A DNA stretch of 64,000 nt from Helicobacter felis ATCC 49179 (GCF_000200595.1 NC_014810.2:1560311-1624310), one strand, 5' to 3'. Positions 18,727-29,266 are shown, counted from the stretch's first letter. A program made the numbers and translations. The notes: generated by a model not told the origin, from the letters alone.

Positions 18727-19578
18727 TCACCCACGCAAATCTGTGAGTTGGCAACTATCGCCATCTTCACCTGGTTGATGGGGTGGCTTATGAGAGGTGG
18801 TTTTACATAATTCTAGATAGTGCTCTGATTTTTTAATATCCTTAGTCCTAAACATGTCTGCCAAGACCCGATAGCCATTGCCATAGCCCAGTTTGCCCTC
18901 TTGTTCGAAAAGTTCAATGGCTTTACGCTTGTTTTTTTTGACACCTACGCCAGTGTAATAAAGAGTGCCCAAACCCTCTAAAGCGCATGCTTTGGTGTGT
19001 AGATCGCTACTTTTAGAGTCTCTTGTAAAAGCTTCTAAAGCGTTTTTAGCGTTTGCAGGACTGACCATGGGTGCTCCTCCTTCTCCATCAAGCGAATCGG
19101 TGATGACACTTTCAAGGTCTGGTACATACTTCCATCCTTCACAACTTGTGGTGTTGTTTTCCTTATTTGCTTTTTCGGCATCTGCTTGTGCCTGCGCTTG
19201 AGCAGATAAACCTTTAGGAATAGCATAACCTCTTGCCTCTACACATTTCTGTCCCATAAGTCCCCAAAACCATGGCCAAATGTTTTTGGTGATATTAACA
19301 TTAGCTAGCTCTGCTTCTTTGGCATTAGCAGCAGTTACATAAGCCTGTGCTTGAGTGTTGACTTGTTGCATGGCTTGTTGTTTAAGCTCATCATCATCTT
19401 TGTTGCCATAAGGCCATGTGAAAGCTTTACAGGCTACCCCATAAACGGATTGCATTTTGGGGTCGGTAGGTTGGTTGGGGTTAATGCTCCCTATTTTTGT
19501 AGTGCAAGCCGAAAAGAGGAAGAGAGAAGCTAGAAGTGTTGCCCCCCCCCCCCAGTTTTTTAGAGAAGCAAATGGCAT
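18727..19578 (-). CDS. Phase-variable Sel1-like lipoprotein
   Basis: A 283-residue protein with a lipoprotein signal: hydrophobic LLASLFLFSAC followed by TT. The signal is preceded by the run of 12 G that encodes W-Gly-Gly-Gly at codons 9-12. In the given sequence the run keeps the frame open (ON); gain or loss of one G would stop translation early. The C-terminal half has Sel1-like repeats (ACALEGLGTLYYTGVG, YGNGYRVLADMF). It lies upstream of the NlpC/P60 lipoprotein on the same strand, so the pair may be co-transcribed. AAAGGA lies upstream of the ATG. Confidence 0.75.
   Translation of the reverse strand: MPFASLKNWGGGATLLASLFLFSACTTKIGSINPNQPTDPKMQSVYGVACKAFTWPYGNKDDDELKQQAMQQVNTQAQAYVTAANAKEAELANVNITKNIWPWFWGLMGQKCVEARGYAIPKGLSAQAQAQADAEKANKENNTTSCEGWKYVPDLESVITDSLDGEGGAPMVSPANAKNALEAFTRDSKSSDLHTKACALEGLGTLYYTGVGVKKNKRKAIELFEQEGKLGYGNGYRVLADMFRTKDIKKSEHYLELCKTTSHKPPHQPGEDGDSCQLTDLRG
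19542..19553. repeat. Poly-C/G tract (12 nt), phase-variation switch
   Basis: Twelve C on the + strand (G on the coding strand) inside the signal-peptide region of the lipoprotein gene. At 12 the frame is ON. Confidence 0.8.
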
Positions 19579-19824
19579 AGAAGGTCCTTTTGAGAGTAAA
19601 ATTTGCGATCGAGAAAATCAAGACAATCGATAAAGATGCGCTAAAGATTAATCAAGACAATCAAGAATCCTTAGAATTTTGAAGTATTTAATATTAAAAT
19701 AAGCTAAAAATGAGGATGTGGTGTGTTTTTTCCAGCGCGGTGGTGGTGCAGGTAATCAAATCCAAAACTTCAAATGAAGTCGCGGTAAAATGTGCGCCAT
19801 TAAGTTAATTTGAGGTTTGTTGGC

Positions 19825-21501
19825 ATGGTTTTAGATAGGCGTTTTTGGTTGATGTGGCTTGCTCCCATTGTGGCAAGTTTTTTTTCAGTAGATGTGCAAG
19901 TGTGGGAGGGGATGTTTTGGCATGTGCTTAAAGTGGCTTTTTATAGCCTGCTTGTGTTTTATGTGTTTTACTTTCTTGTGGAGTGGATTAGGTTTCCCAA
20001 GTTGGTTCAATTCTTAAAAAATACGATGTTAATTTTAAGTTTAAGTCTGAACTTTATAGATTTCTTTGCCTCTTATTACTTCCACATGGGCTTTACCCCT
20101 TCTCTAGTGGGCACTCTTTTAGCGACCAATATTAGAGAGAGTCGCGAATTTTTGCAAAGTATGGTGTTTCCTCATATGGGGTTTGTTTTAGGTTATTTAG
20201 CAGCTTGTGCAGGTTTCTTATATCTTGTGCGTTTTGAGTTGATTTTGAGTATTAAACAAAGCCTCCAAACTTTTCTTGTTCTGTTTGTGGCTTTTTGGGC
20301 GCACAATATTGGAGCATTTTATTTACAAAAACGCCATAGTTTCCTGATCAACCCCAACATCCCCACACGAGTGATTCCTGTTGTCAAAGAGATCTATGCC
20401 ATTGTATTTCATTTGAAAGAATACGCGCAGAGCAAGGAAATATACTCTAGTCTCAAAAAACCCTACCCTAAAGACTATGTGCATGTGGATGCTGATAGTG
20501 TGTCTAATGTGGTTTTGATTGTAGGAGAGAGTGCTTCGAGGAATTTCATGGGGGTTTATGGCTATGGCGTGCCCAACACGCCTTTTTTGAGTGCCTTAGC
20601 TAGAGATGATGCGCAAAATCTCTTTGTCTTTAGGGATGTGATCTCTGCCTTTGCTAACACTTACAGCACTTTTAAAACTCTGCTCAACTATGGTGATGTA
20701 GAAAATAGTGCCACGCCTTGGTTTTTGCAGAAAAAGTTGGGGCGTATTTTTAACTTAGCAGGCTACCAAACCTTTTGGATTGATGCGCAGGATGACTTGG
20801 AGAATAACCGATCATTTGCCCTATGGTCCTACCCCTTCACGCATCGTATTTGGGGTAATGGTCCCCTAGATGTCCCTAATGCGACCTTAGATGAGTGGTT
20901 AGTTGAGGCGTTTAACCAGCGTGCAAAATCCAAGCTGGCTTCTAAGAATTTCATCCTCTTCCATCTTTTTGGAAGCCATGCCACATACACATCGCGCTTC
21001 CCCAAAGACTTTGCCAAATTCACCCCAGCACAAATTCCCTATCGAGGTTTGCATGTCAAAAATGAGCAAGACAAACAAATTGTAGCAGACTATGTCAATT
21101 CGCTCTACTACACAGACCATGTCTTAGAAGAGATTTTTAAACTTTTCAAAGATAAAGACGCGGTGATTGTTTATCTCTCCGATCATGCCCAAGATATTTT
21201 TGAGAGCAGTGATACCTATGGCCACCGCTGTTCTGATTATGGGGTAGAAATCCCCTTTGTAATCTATGTTAGCGACCTCTTCAAGCAGAAACACCCTCAA
21301 AAGGTCCAGCAACTCGCCCAAGCGCTCAATAAACCCTTTATGAGCGATGATCTCATCCACACTCTATTGCCCTTAGCAGGTATTCACACAAAGGATAATT
21401 TAGAGAGTAAAAATCTTTTGAGCGCAAAGTTTGACACTAGGCGCAAGAGAGTTTATTGTGGCAACCATGTGTTAAAAACGCAATCCCCCACTGCTCCATG
21501 A
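19825..21501 (+). CDS. eptA: Lipid A phosphoethanolamine transferase (EptA-like)
   Basis: An inner-membrane enzyme of about 558 residues. Four to five membrane segments fill the first 165 residues, then a periplasmic sulfatase-fold domain carries IVGESASRNFMGVYGYGVPNTP (nucleophile region), FHLFGSHATY and the metal-binding IVYLSDHAQD. Members transfer phosphoethanolamine to lipid A or core sugars and reduce binding of cationic peptides; in Helicobacter this modification helps confer polymyxin resistance. The residue that is usually a Thr nucleophile appears as Ser or Ala here (GESASR). The ATG at 19825 is preferred to the TTG at 19810 because GAGG lies 9-10 nt before it. Confidence 0.85.
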   Translation: MVLDRRFWLMWLAPIVASFFSVDVQVWEGMFWHVLKVAFYSLLVFYVFYFLVEWIRFPKLVQFLKNTMLILSLSLNFIDFFASYYFHMGFTPSLVGTLLATNIRESREFLQSMVFPHMGFVLGYLAACAGFLYLVRFELILSIKQSLQTFLVLFVAFWAHNIGAFYLQKRHSFLINPNIPTRVIPVVKEIYAIVFHLKEYAQSKEIYSSLKKPYPKDYVHVDADSVSNVVLIVGESASRNFMGVYGYGVPNTPFLSALARDDAQNLFVFRDVISAFANTYSTFKTLLNYGDVENSATPWFLQKKLGRIFNLAGYQTFWIDAQDDLENNRSFALWSYPFTHRIWGNGPLDVPNATLDEWLVEAFNQRAKSKLASKNFILFHLFGSHATYTSRFPKDFAKFTPAQIPYRGLHVKNEQDKQIVADYVNSLYYTDHVLEEIFKLFKDKDAVIVYLSDHAQDIFESSDTYGHRCSDYGVEIPFVIYVSDLFKQKHPQKVQQLAQALNKPFMSDDLIHTLLPLAGIHTKDNLESKNLLSAKFDTRRKRVYCGNHVLKTQSPTAP

Positions 21502-21554
21502 GCATCGAGTGGCTTGGTCATTCTTTGGAATGTGCTTATCGTTTGTGCGGCGCT

Positions 21555-23675
21555 TTAAAACTTTTTCTTCTTGACATCGTCAAAAATTTCCTTAGCGATG
21601 TCATTGACCTTTTGGGTGATTTGGTCGGTGTCTAGGGCAATTTGAGCGTTTTCCTGCACCACAATCTCTAGTTGCTCAACTGTTTCATTCACCCGCTCAA
21701 TTCCCATAGTCTGTTCTTGGATATTAGAAACAATCCCATCAATGCTCTGAATCAATGCATTGGCATTAGCCTCTATTTCCCCTAAAGATTTCCCAGTTCT
21801 CTCAGCTAACTTTCTGACTTCATCGGCCACCACTGCAAAACCCCTGCCATGCTCGCCCGCGCGCGCAGCTTCGATGGCGGCATTTAAAGCTAGGAGATTG
21901 GTCTGATCGGCGATGTCTTGGATGATGCCAATAATGTTTTTGATCTCTTGGGCTTGTTTGCTAATTTCCGTAGTTTGTGCGCTGGTGCTCTGCATAGAGG
22001 CTGTAATCTGGACAATTTGCCTAGCAGTCCCTTCTAGGGAGTTAGATTGAGACACACTGCTTTGAGAGAGGGTTTGCATAGATTCTTTTAAAACCGCGCT
22101 TTGTGAGGATAATTCTTTGGCAAAAGCAAAAGAGGCGTTGAGCATTTGGCGGATGTCTTGGCCTAACATGTTGGTGGTTGTCTCCACCGTTCCCTTAGCG
22201 TTTTGGATTTCAGCAGTGAAATCAAATTGCTTGTAGGCTTCAAAAACGGCGTTGATCGCATTGATATTGCTCCCCACCTTGCGTTCTAGGGCATCTAACA
22301 TGGTGTTTAAAACATTCTTGAGTTCTTTGAGCTGGGGATTGGCAGGAATTTGCGTGATGCGCGCGCTCAAATCGCCCGATTCTATGATTTTAGCCGTGTT
22401 GACAGATTGGGACACCGCTTGTTCGTCTTCTTCTAAAGATACTTGGATCTTTTGGATATTGGTGTTAATAGCGCTCACCATCTGCCCCAACTCATCATTG
22501 CTTTGGATTTTCAAAGGTTTGAGAGAAATTTTTTCGTGGTTTAAAAACCTAAAAAAGGAAATTAACCCCTCCAACACGACAGAGAGGCGCGCTGAAATGA
22601 TTTTATTGGCCAGTAAAGCCACACATATCCCTGCAATGATGAGAGAAAGAAATGCGGTCGTGATAACGAGCTTGGTTAATTCTTCCTTAGGTTTAAAAAT
22701 AGAGTGTTTAGGAGCGACAATAAAGACTGACCAAAATTGATCGATGTCGCGCCATACTTTGAAATTTACCAGTCCGATAAAAGATTGTTCATGTCTAATA
22801 TTGATATAGGGAAACACCCCCTCTTTATGCTCCTTGACGATCTTTAAAATAGCCTCTGTCAAAGGTCCCGGGTTAACTTCTAGTAAAGATTTACCAATCA
22901 TATTGGTATTGGGGAAGGCGGCAACCCGGCCTGTAGAAGAGACGACTGCAATGATATCACCTTGATAAACAGAGCTTGTTTTTTCCAAGATGATTTCTTG
23001 GCGCATTTTGGCAAGATTGATCGAAAAGCTGATAAAACCCACGGCCCGATTTTGCTTATCTTGAATGGGCACTGTGGCGATCACAGAGGTTACATCATCC
23101 CCAGCAATGTTGACGCGCATAGGTTCACTCAAGGTGTTTTTATTAGCTAGCATGGCCTCTTTGACATTGGGGTCGTTGAAAAAACCAGAACTCTGCTCAA
23201 TTGAGAGGGGAGCAATCCCGCCTACTTGAGAGACATCTGTGTCTTTGAGCGCAAGGTAAAAGCCTTCTTTTTTATTAAGGTATCCCACATCTTTAAAGCC
23301 GGGGATAGCTTGGTCGCCTCTGTCTTTGAAAGCTGCGCGGGGAAGATAGAGGAAACAATAATCCGACCAACTGGCCTCATCAAAGGCCGTGCGGATAAAA
23401 CTAATCAATTCGTCTTCACGCAAAGAGTTATGGGCAATAGAGGTCTGAATTGTCGCCTTTAAGGTTTCTAGTAGGGCAAAACCTTGATTGAAAGCAGGGG
23501 TGATGCGATTGGCATGTCTTTTGGCGACATTATAGAGGGTCTTGTAAGCTTCTGTTTGCAAAGTTTCAGAAGATTTGTAGGTGATCACCAAAGAGAGGAT
23601 GATGAAAATGACAAGCAAGACCCCGATGATGAGAGAAACAAGCTTTGTCCCGATTCTAAGGCTGGATAAATTCAC
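21555..23675 (-). CDS. Methyl-accepting chemotaxis protein with dCache-type sensor domain
   Basis: A 706-residue chemoreceptor. Membrane segment one is at about residues 10-32. The periplasmic region of about 280 residues has the double-Cache pattern ([14 protein letters not shown], then [36 protein letters not shown]). Membrane segment two ([20 protein letters not shown]) precedes a long helical HAMP-like linker and the signalling hairpin [19 protein letters not shown] with [19 protein letters not shown]. dCache receptors usually bind small amines, amino acids or carboxylates. The start at ATG 23675 is preceded by GGAAGGG. Confidence 0.9.
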   Translation of the reverse strand: MNLSSLRIGTKLVSLIIGVLLVIFIILSLVITYKSSETLQTEAYKTLYNVAKRHANRITPAFNQGFALLETLKATIQTSIAHNSLREDELISFIRTAFDEASWSDYCFLYLPRAAFKDRGDQAIPGFKDVGYLNKKEGFYLALKDTDVSQVGGIAPLSIEQSSGFFNDPNVKEAMLANKNTLSEPMRVNIAGDDVTSVIATVPIQDKQNRAVGFISFSINLAKMRQEIILEKTSSVYQGDIIAVVSSTGRVAAFPNTNMIGKSLLEVNPGPLTEAILKIVKEHKEGVFPYINIRHEQSFIGLVNFKVWRDIDQFWSVFIVAPKHSIFKPKEELTKLVITTAFLSLIIAGICVALLANKIISARLSVVLEGLISFFRFLNHEKISLKPLKIQSNDELGQMVSAINTNIQKIQVSLEEDEQAVSQSVNTAKIIESGDLSARITQIPANPQLKELKNVLNTMLDALERKVGSNINAINAVFEAYKQFDFTAEIQNAKGTVETTTNMLGQDIRQMLNASFAFAKELSSQSAVLKESMQTLSQSSVSQSNSLEGTARQIVQITASMQSTSAQTTEISKQAQEIKNIIGIIQDIADQTNLLALNAAIEAARAGEHGRGFAVVADEVRKLAERTGKSLGEIEANANALIQSIDGIVSNIQEQTMGIERVNETVEQLEIVVQENAQIALDTDQITQKVNDIAKEIFDDVKKKKF

Positions 23676-23886
23676 AATCTGCCCTTCCTAAGCGACACCA
23701 CCATTGCTTTAAAAACCCATTTTTTTATGTTCTATCATAAGAACCCAAACTCGCGATTCTAACATAAAGTAGCCAAAGTGAAGTTTATAGTAGTTTTTGT
23801 CAATTTTTGCGCAAAAAGAGAAGATAAACATTATTTCTAAACTTGCTGTTGATTTATCATTAACCTAAATGAGTAGATCGTAAAAC

Positions 23887-25773
23887 ATGTTGCAGCTTAA
23901 GAGATTTTTATTCATGTTTTTTGTATTGAGCGCGGTGTCTGCTGATGTGCGCGATGGGTTTTTTATAGGGGGACAATTGGACTTGAAAAATGCAAGCCCT
24001 TCTTATGAAATGTCGCAGAAAAATGCCTCCAGCTCTTCTAATACTGAAGTTAAGGCTTTTGCATTGCAGCAACAACTCAATACCAATATTGATAAATTGA
24101 CGACTAATTTAAATAACGCAGCGATCAAGGCCCTAGAAAATGTCTTAAAAGATAGCAAAGTGGCTTATCAGATCCAAAATAACCAAGTTTCTATCACGAC
24201 TAATATAAACGATCTTAGCCCTTTATCTTCGTTTTTGGGCAAACTTGAAAGTCAGGATAATGCCTTAGAGCAGGCGATAGCACAAGAAATTGAAGCGCTC
24301 AATGCGATGATAGCCAACAAGCAGATTCCAGACACTTCAAAAGTCCAGCAAGCCAGCGCAGAATATGCCAATATTCTAAAAACTTTGCAAGAGGGGTCTA
24401 AGAATTTAGCCCATGAAGTTGATGACATGATCAACGACTACAATAAAGCGTTGGCTAATGCAAAAACTGTCTATAAAGATGCTCTTCAAAAACACCAGAC
24501 AACCCAACAAGAAAATATCCAGTATCAAAAGGAAGAGCAGAAATACAACCAAGAGAAACAACAATACGACACAGCCTCAGGGGTTGTCAATAATTACAAC
24601 CAAATACTAGGCGATTTGATCAATAATATCAAAAAAGATGCGCTTCAATTTAACAATCAAGGAAACCCAATCACTAAGGTGGTTTCATGGTCGGCTTTTT
24701 TAAATAATCTCACATCCATCAATAATAATTTTAACACGATCAATGCAATGATTAGCGCAAACAAAGAGATATTAAAAAATGTGCCATGGGATTCCCAAAC
24801 TTTTAGTCAATATCAACAAAGGGGTTACAATGTGGCTGGGCAATGTGGGGCGGGGACGCAAGTGAGCTTGTCATTGCAAGATTTCATCACCTGTATAGAG
24901 AACAGCATGCCCAATCTAGATGGAATTTTGCCCACCACTCAATACCAGTTGGTAGAAATCCAATCGTGGTTCTATCAAGAAGCCATACAGATCTCTATGC
25001 TAGGCGGTGGGTCTAATCAAAACATTTTGGATACTAAAGCAAGTCTTATTAGTGCCTACGAATGTTATTTGCATATTCTTTCTGCTAGTCCTCCAATTCC
25101 TCCACGCGCACAAAACCCCTATGCAGATCCCACGCCCCCAACACCAGTTCCACCAGTAAGTCCGCTCCCTAGCCCAAATTTTAACTATAGATTTAACTTT
25201 GCCAAGATAGCCAGCTTAAGCACCCCTCAATTTGCCACCCGTCCCAATTTCTCAAACATGACGCGCGCTTTTAACAATGCTTTTTATCACAACATAAATA
25301 TTACAGGTAGCCTGATGGCCGGCTACCAACGCTTTTTTAGCCGTCATTTTGGTTTTTCACTCAACGCTTCGTTAGGTTATGGCTACATGCATAGCCCTAC
25401 CTATAATAATCTCTCATTCTTTAAACGCCTGCAGGATGTCCAAATGGATTTGGGTGGAAATTTGATCTACGATTTTAATATGCCCAAAGACGATAGATCT
25501 CACTTGTTTTATGGAGTGTTTGCTGGTTTAGAGGGAGGTTTCACAGAATTTATTTTGGGTGCGGGTAATAAAAATCTATGGCGCACTTCTTATAACCTAG
25601 ATGTAGATTTAGGTCTTAGATTCCAGTTTTCCACAAATATTATCAAGTGGGGGGTTGATATTCCACTCATGCCTCATGACATCAACTGGCAGATAGGTTC
25701 TACCCATCTGCAACTTGATGAGAGCGCTAAAGACATGGGAATTTTTATCACTTATGAGAAATTAATTTTCTAA
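23887..25773 (+). CDS. Hop-like outer membrane protein, 628 residues
   Basis: A signal peptide (FLFMFFVLSAVSADV) is followed by a long Gln/Asn-rich helical extracellular domain (coiled-coil heptads at about residues 50-240) with two cysteines around residue 318-338, a Pro-rich linker (ADPTPPTPVPPVSPLPSP), and a C-terminal barrel region: NITGSLMAGYQRFFSRHFGF, then FYGVFAGLEGGF and a terminal Phe. This organisation, with an exposed passenger and a conserved C-terminal beta domain, is that of the Hop adhesin/porin family. Which host ligand it binds cannot be told. No clear Shine-Dalgarno sequence was seen. Confidence 0.7.
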   Translation: MLQLKRFLFMFFVLSAVSADVRDGFFIGGQLDLKNASPSYEMSQKNASSSSNTEVKAFALQQQLNTNIDKLTTNLNNAAIKALENVLKDSKVAYQIQNNQVSITTNINDLSPLSSFLGKLESQDNALEQAIAQEIEALNAMIANKQIPDTSKVQQASAEYANILKTLQEGSKNLAHEVDDMINDYNKALANAKTVYKDALQKHQTTQQENIQYQKEEQKYNQEKQQYDTASGVVNNYNQILGDLINNIKKDALQFNNQGNPITKVVSWSAFLNNLTSINNNFNTINAMISANKEILKNVPWDSQTFSQYQQRGYNVAGQCGAGTQVSLSLQDFITCIENSMPNLDGILPTTQYQLVEIQSWFYQEAIQISMLGGGSNQNILDTKASLISAYECYLHILSASPPIPPRAQNPYADPTPPTPVPPVSPLPSPNFNYRFNFAKIASLSTPQFATRPNFSNMTRAFNNAFYHNINITGSLMAGYQRFFSRHFGFSLNASLGYGYMHSPTYNNLSFFKRLQDVQMDLGGNLIYDFNMPKDDRSHLFYGVFAGLEGGFTEFILGAGNKNLWRTSYNLDVDLGLRFQFSTNIIKWGVDIPLMPHDINWQIGSTHLQLDESAKDMGIFITYEKLIF

Positions 25774-25833
25774 GACTCTCTTATCATCTGCGCTCTCAGT
25801 TCATAAGTGTGTAAGCTGTGTCAATTTACCTGT

Positions 25834-26451
25834 TTAGAAAATATAGTTCAAATTGACATACCAAACATAGCGTCTGATATCCTTTATTTTTGCGGTGATC
25901 TTTTGAGGAATCATGGGGAATTTAATCCCTGCTTGAAAGGCCACATGTTCTGTCAAACGGACGCGTCCACCCGCATTAAAGAGAAACTGAAAACCGCTAT
26001 GAGAAAAGTTATTGTAGCTCCAGGTGTTGCCTGCTAGTTGGACACCTCCCACTAAACCAAGAGCAAGAGTATCGGTTGCAATAAGATTTACAATCATATC
26101 CGCAGCCCCGCCGTAGGTGTAAACATCCCATTTGCCTCCGCCAGATTTCCCAAACTGCTCCCAAATGCGCCAATTATCAAAGAAACCGCTATTGTTCCAA
26201 TCAAAGAAACCATATACCTGTCCGCCAAACCATTTATTCACAAACCCAATACCCCCCACCTGCGCGTCCAAACCATAGAGAGGAAACCCGCTTGACAAAG
26301 CTTTCTTGTATTCTCCTCCCCCACCTTTACCTTGTTGGTAACCAAGACCTATAAAAAGACCACTCTTTTCATCTGCTTGAGCAATCTGAGGAGTGCCCAT
26401 TGCCATTAGCGTTAAAAATGCCAAACTTTTTGCTTGAATCTTGAAAGCCAT
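25834..26451 (-). CDS. Small Hop/Hor-like outer membrane barrel protein
   Basis: A 205-residue protein with a signal peptide ending near QIAQADEK. The mature part is GLFIGLGYQQGKG, then beta-strands such as TLALGLVGGVQLAGNTW and HVAFQAGIKFPMIPQKI, ending YVNLNYIF with a terminal Phe. The GGVQLAGNTW, AGIKFPMIP and final NLNY patterns are those of the conserved C-terminal domain of Helicobacter Hop proteins, here without a passenger. Convergent with the large outer membrane protein gene, 60 bp apart. Confidence 0.75.
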   Translation of the reverse strand: MAFKIQAKSLAFLTLMAMGTPQIAQADEKSGLFIGLGYQQGKGGGGEYKKALSSGFPLYGLDAQVGGIGFVNKWFGGQVYGFFDWNNSGFFDNWRIWEQFGKSGGGKWDVYTYGGAADMIVNLIATDTLALGLVGGVQLAGNTWSYNNFSHSGFQFLFNAGGRVRLTEHVAFQAGIKFPMIPQKITAKIKDIRRYVWYVNLNYIF

Positions 26452-26686
26452 AAAAACCCCTTATTAATTTTTTTAAATTTTTTAAAGACCACTAATCGGC
26501 ATCTTCTCTCGTGTCTAAAGTTGGGTCTAAATTTTTGAAAAAAGCAATGTGCGATCTCATCAGAGGGGTTTATGGATTAAGTAAAAAGTAAGATGGGGTG
26601 CTAGATTGGAGATGGTGTGTCTGGAAACTTTAAATGTGGAGCAAAGACTTTGTGGGCGTAGTTTTAGCATCTTGAATAGCTGAGAA

Positions 26687-28135
26687 TTAATGCGTATAGC
26701 CTACCGGGACGACATCATCACTTTCTGATGGGTGCTTATGGCTCACTAGGTTTGCTGTATCTAGCTCTCTGATGGCTTGTTTCAAATCTTTTAAAAAGAG
26801 CGACATTTGCTCCATGCTCTGATCGGCTCGAACCACAATGCGCATCACAGAGACATTTTGGAAATTGGCAGGAAGAGGATAAGCAGGGACCTGCCAACCA
26901 TTAAAGCGCAGACGATCGGCTAAATCGTAAAGATTCCATTGCTTTTCCTTTTGCGCTTTAGTGTTCATGGTCCAGCAGATGATGGGAATATTCTGCCCCT
27001 CATTAATCATGTCAAAAAGCCCTAAGGATTTAATGCCCCTTGCTAAGAAGAGTCCCACATCGCGGGTTTTTGCATGCACAGCTTTATACCCCTCAAAGCC
27101 CCAGCGCACAAAGCAATAGTATTGTGCCCAAATCTGCGAACCTGAGCGAGAGAAATTGATTTGAAAAGTAGGCTCAAAATCTCCCAAATACGCCACTTTA
27201 AAGATCAGCTCATCGGGTAAAAATTGTTTATCCCGCCACATCACCCAGCCAATTCCCGGATAAATGAGCCCATATTTATGCCCAGAGGTGGAGATCGAAA
27301 CGACATTTTTTAAGCGAAAATCCCAAGTTAAATCCGGATTGATAAAGGGGAGATACAACCCACCCGAAGCGGCATCGACATGGATGGACACGCTGATTTT
27401 AGCTTTTTGGTTGTATTCACTAAGAAGTCTGTCTAAAGTTACGATGTCGTCAAATCCGCCCGTGTAAGTGATCCCCATAATGGGCACAATGCCTATGGTG
27501 TAATCATCGCAGAGTTTAATCGCTTCTTTAGGGTCTAAGGTGAGGTTGTTAAAATCACTCATAGGCACTTCGCGCAATTCAACATCCCAATAGACACAGA
27601 ATTTTTCCCAAACTACTTGATAGCCAGAGCTGACAATGAGATTAGGTTTTTGTTTGCTGATGTCAATTCCTAGAGCCTGCGCGCGTTTTCTCCAACGAAA
27701 TTTCATCGCCATCCCGCCCAACATACACGCTTCTGAAGAGCCCACAGTGGAAGTCCCCATAAAATCCTCTGCATGGTTAGCATTCCAAAGATTGGCAATG
27801 ATATTCACACAGCGTTTTTCAATCTCTGTAGTTTGAGGATACTCGGATTTATCAATGGCATTAGTCGCCATAGAATCGAGCATGATTTTTCTAGCTTCCT
27901 CTTCCATGTAGGTTTGCACAAAGGTGCAAAGATTGTAGCGCGGGTTACCATCGTGCATCATCTCATCAGAAACTAATTGATAGGCGATGCGCGGATCCAT
28001 CATATTTTTACCAATCTTATCGCGGGGCAATAGGACATCGCTCTCAGCGCTACCAAAAATAGGTGTAGAGGAATTGTCTGCCTTGAAGACAAACTTTTCA
28101 TTATCTCTTTGAATATGACTCTTTGTATGCAACAT
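26687..28135 (-). CDS. gadB: Glutamate decarboxylase
   Basis: A 482-residue PLP enzyme that converts glutamate to GABA and CO2, consuming a proton. The motifs are HVDAASGG (252-259) and STSGHKYG with the PLP-binding Lys at about 287. Length and sequence fit bacterial GadB (E. coli GadB has 466). The start is the ATG at 28135, with AGGAGG 6 nt upstream. In acid-resistant bacteria GadB works with the GadC glutamate/GABA antiporter, but no antiporter lies in the window. In a urease-dependent gastric bacterium this would be a second acid-resistance route, if an antiporter exists elsewhere. H. pylori lacks gad genes, so acquisition by transfer is likely. Confidence 0.95.
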   Translation of the reverse strand: MLHTKSHIQRDNEKFVFKADNSSTPIFGSAESDVLLPRDKIGKNMMDPRIAYQLVSDEMMHDGNPRYNLCTFVQTYMEEEARKIMLDSMATNAIDKSEYPQTTEIEKRCVNIIANLWNANHAEDFMGTSTVGSSEACMLGGMAMKFRWRKRAQALGIDISKQKPNLIVSSGYQVVWEKFCVYWDVELREVPMSDFNNLTLDPKEAIKLCDDYTIGIVPIMGITYTGGFDDIVTLDRLLSEYNQKAKISVSIHVDAASGGLYLPFINPDLTWDFRLKNVVSISTSGHKYGLIYPGIGWVMWRDKQFLPDELIFKVAYLGDFEPTFQINFSRSGSQIWAQYYCFVRWGFEGYKAVHAKTRDVGLFLARGIKSLGLFDMINEGQNIPIICWTMNTKAQKEKQWNLYDLADRLRFNGWQVPAYPLPANFQNVSVMRIVVRADQSMEQMSLFLKDLKQAIRELDTANLVSHKHPSESDDVVPVGYTH

Positions 28136-28437
28136 GGGAAACCTCCTATGGTATTCTGTATGCTGGTTGTAGGGCGCAACTCACTACTCAATCTGTTTTT
28201 TTTAAACGTGCCTTAGGTTTGGTATTTCCATGTGCGCTGTTTTTACATTGAGTGTGTATAAAACGACCTACCCCGCGTTCTTTTTCCCTATTATAGTCTT
28301 AAAGGTGTCTTAAAGGTAAATGTATTGGAGACACAGGCTGGGTTTGCTGATAATAAGCAAAAATACGCATCTCTTTTAAAAACTTTAGGTTCGCCTTTAT
28401 CAATGCGTTAAAACATGATTGGGCGTAAAGCCCCCAT
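28136..28437. other. Intergenic region upstream of gadB
   Basis: About 300 bp without a gene, between gadB and the partition genes. It should carry the gadB promoter on the minus strand. No distinct repeat seen. Confidence 0.4.
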
Positions 28438-28698
28438 CTAACCCTTCCCATGCACCAGATTTTTTAACACATAGCGTTTGATAAAAAATCCTACGCTGTC
28501 TGCTTCTTGATTTGCTAGGTTTTCTAGGATCGTGTATTCTTCCTTAGATAAGTAGAAAGAAACCACAAATTTTTGTTTTAAATGTTCAGGGATGGATTTT
28601 CTGCCCGGCTTGGCTTTGTCTTTTTTAGCAAAAGTGTTTTCTTGGATAGCCTTATTATTTAAAGCCTCTTGAATGGAGTTGGGAATCTTTTTATCCAT
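28438..28698 (-). CDS. Small ribbon-helix-helix-like partition protein
   Basis: An 86-residue basic protein. The C-terminal half (KFVVSFYLSKEEYTILENLANQEADSVGFFIKRYVLKNL) has the beta-strand plus two-helix pattern of ribbon-helix-helix DNA-binding proteins. It overlaps the end of parA by 8 bp, so the two are translated together. Small proteins of this kind (ParG-, Omega-like) bind centromere repeats and their own promoter, and stimulate the ParA ATPase. The 31-bp repeat array beyond parA is the obvious candidate target. Confidence 0.6.
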   Translation of the reverse strand: MDKKIPNSIQEALNNKAIQENTFAKKDKAKPGRKSIPEHLKQKFVVSFYLSKEEYTILENLANQEADSVGFFIKRYVLKNLVHGKG

Positions 28699-29266
28699 GT
28701 TGTTTTCCTTTGGATTGTAGGGTTTCTAATAGGCATTGGTATTCATCAATGAAAGTTTTATACTGAAGTTTAGCAAGAGGGGTTTGCATGGCCAATTCTT
28801 TAAAGCTCAAACCTGTGCGCATAGAGTTTTCTAAAATCCTAGAATGTTTAAAGAAAAAGAAATGCAGATCTGTAAAATTGGATTGCAGGGTCGACACAAC
28901 TTGCTCTTTTTCCTTTTGGGATTGAAAATCTGTAATGAGCACAATCAGGGGCACAGCGATGCCTTGTAATTCCTGAATGCTCTCAATAGTCCTCAAAACA
29001 GCGTTATATAGAGGTGTGCATGGGATGAGAATCGCATCACTATTGCGCGCGATATCCAACACGCCTCTTTCTATAAATCCTCCAAAGTCATAAACGCAAT
29101 CTTGCAATAAAGACGGGTGCGCGCTGATCTTGGTCTTGTTTGGATAGAGGCTTTCGATAATGGAGTTGTCATTGCTTTGTAAAAATAGCTTCAAATCTTT
29201 GGCAATAGAAAAGCTAAAAGCTGTCTTGCCCACCCCACCTTTTTTGTTAATTGTGGAAAAAATCAA
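28691..29266 (-). CDS. parA: ParA-family partition ATPase
   Basis: A 191-residue ATPase with the deviant Walker A motif NKKGGVGKT at residues 7-15, a Walker B-like VYDFGGFIE, and a DAILIPCTP strand, all typical of small type Ib ParA proteins that lack an N-terminal DNA-binding domain. It should drive segregation of the replicon that carries it. The gene is followed by the ribbon-helix-helix partner and preceded by the 31-bp repeat array, giving a complete plasmid partition cassette. Confidence 0.85.
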   Translation of the reverse strand: MIFSTINKKGGVGKTAFSFSIAKDLKLFLQSNDNSIIESLYPNKTKISAHPSLLQDCVYDFGGFIERGVLDIARNSDAILIPCTPLYNAVLRTIESIQELQGIAVPLIVLITDFQSQKEKEQVVSTLQSNFTDLHFFFFKHSRILENSMRTGLSFKELAMQTPLAKLQYKTFIDEYQCLLETLQSKGKQHG

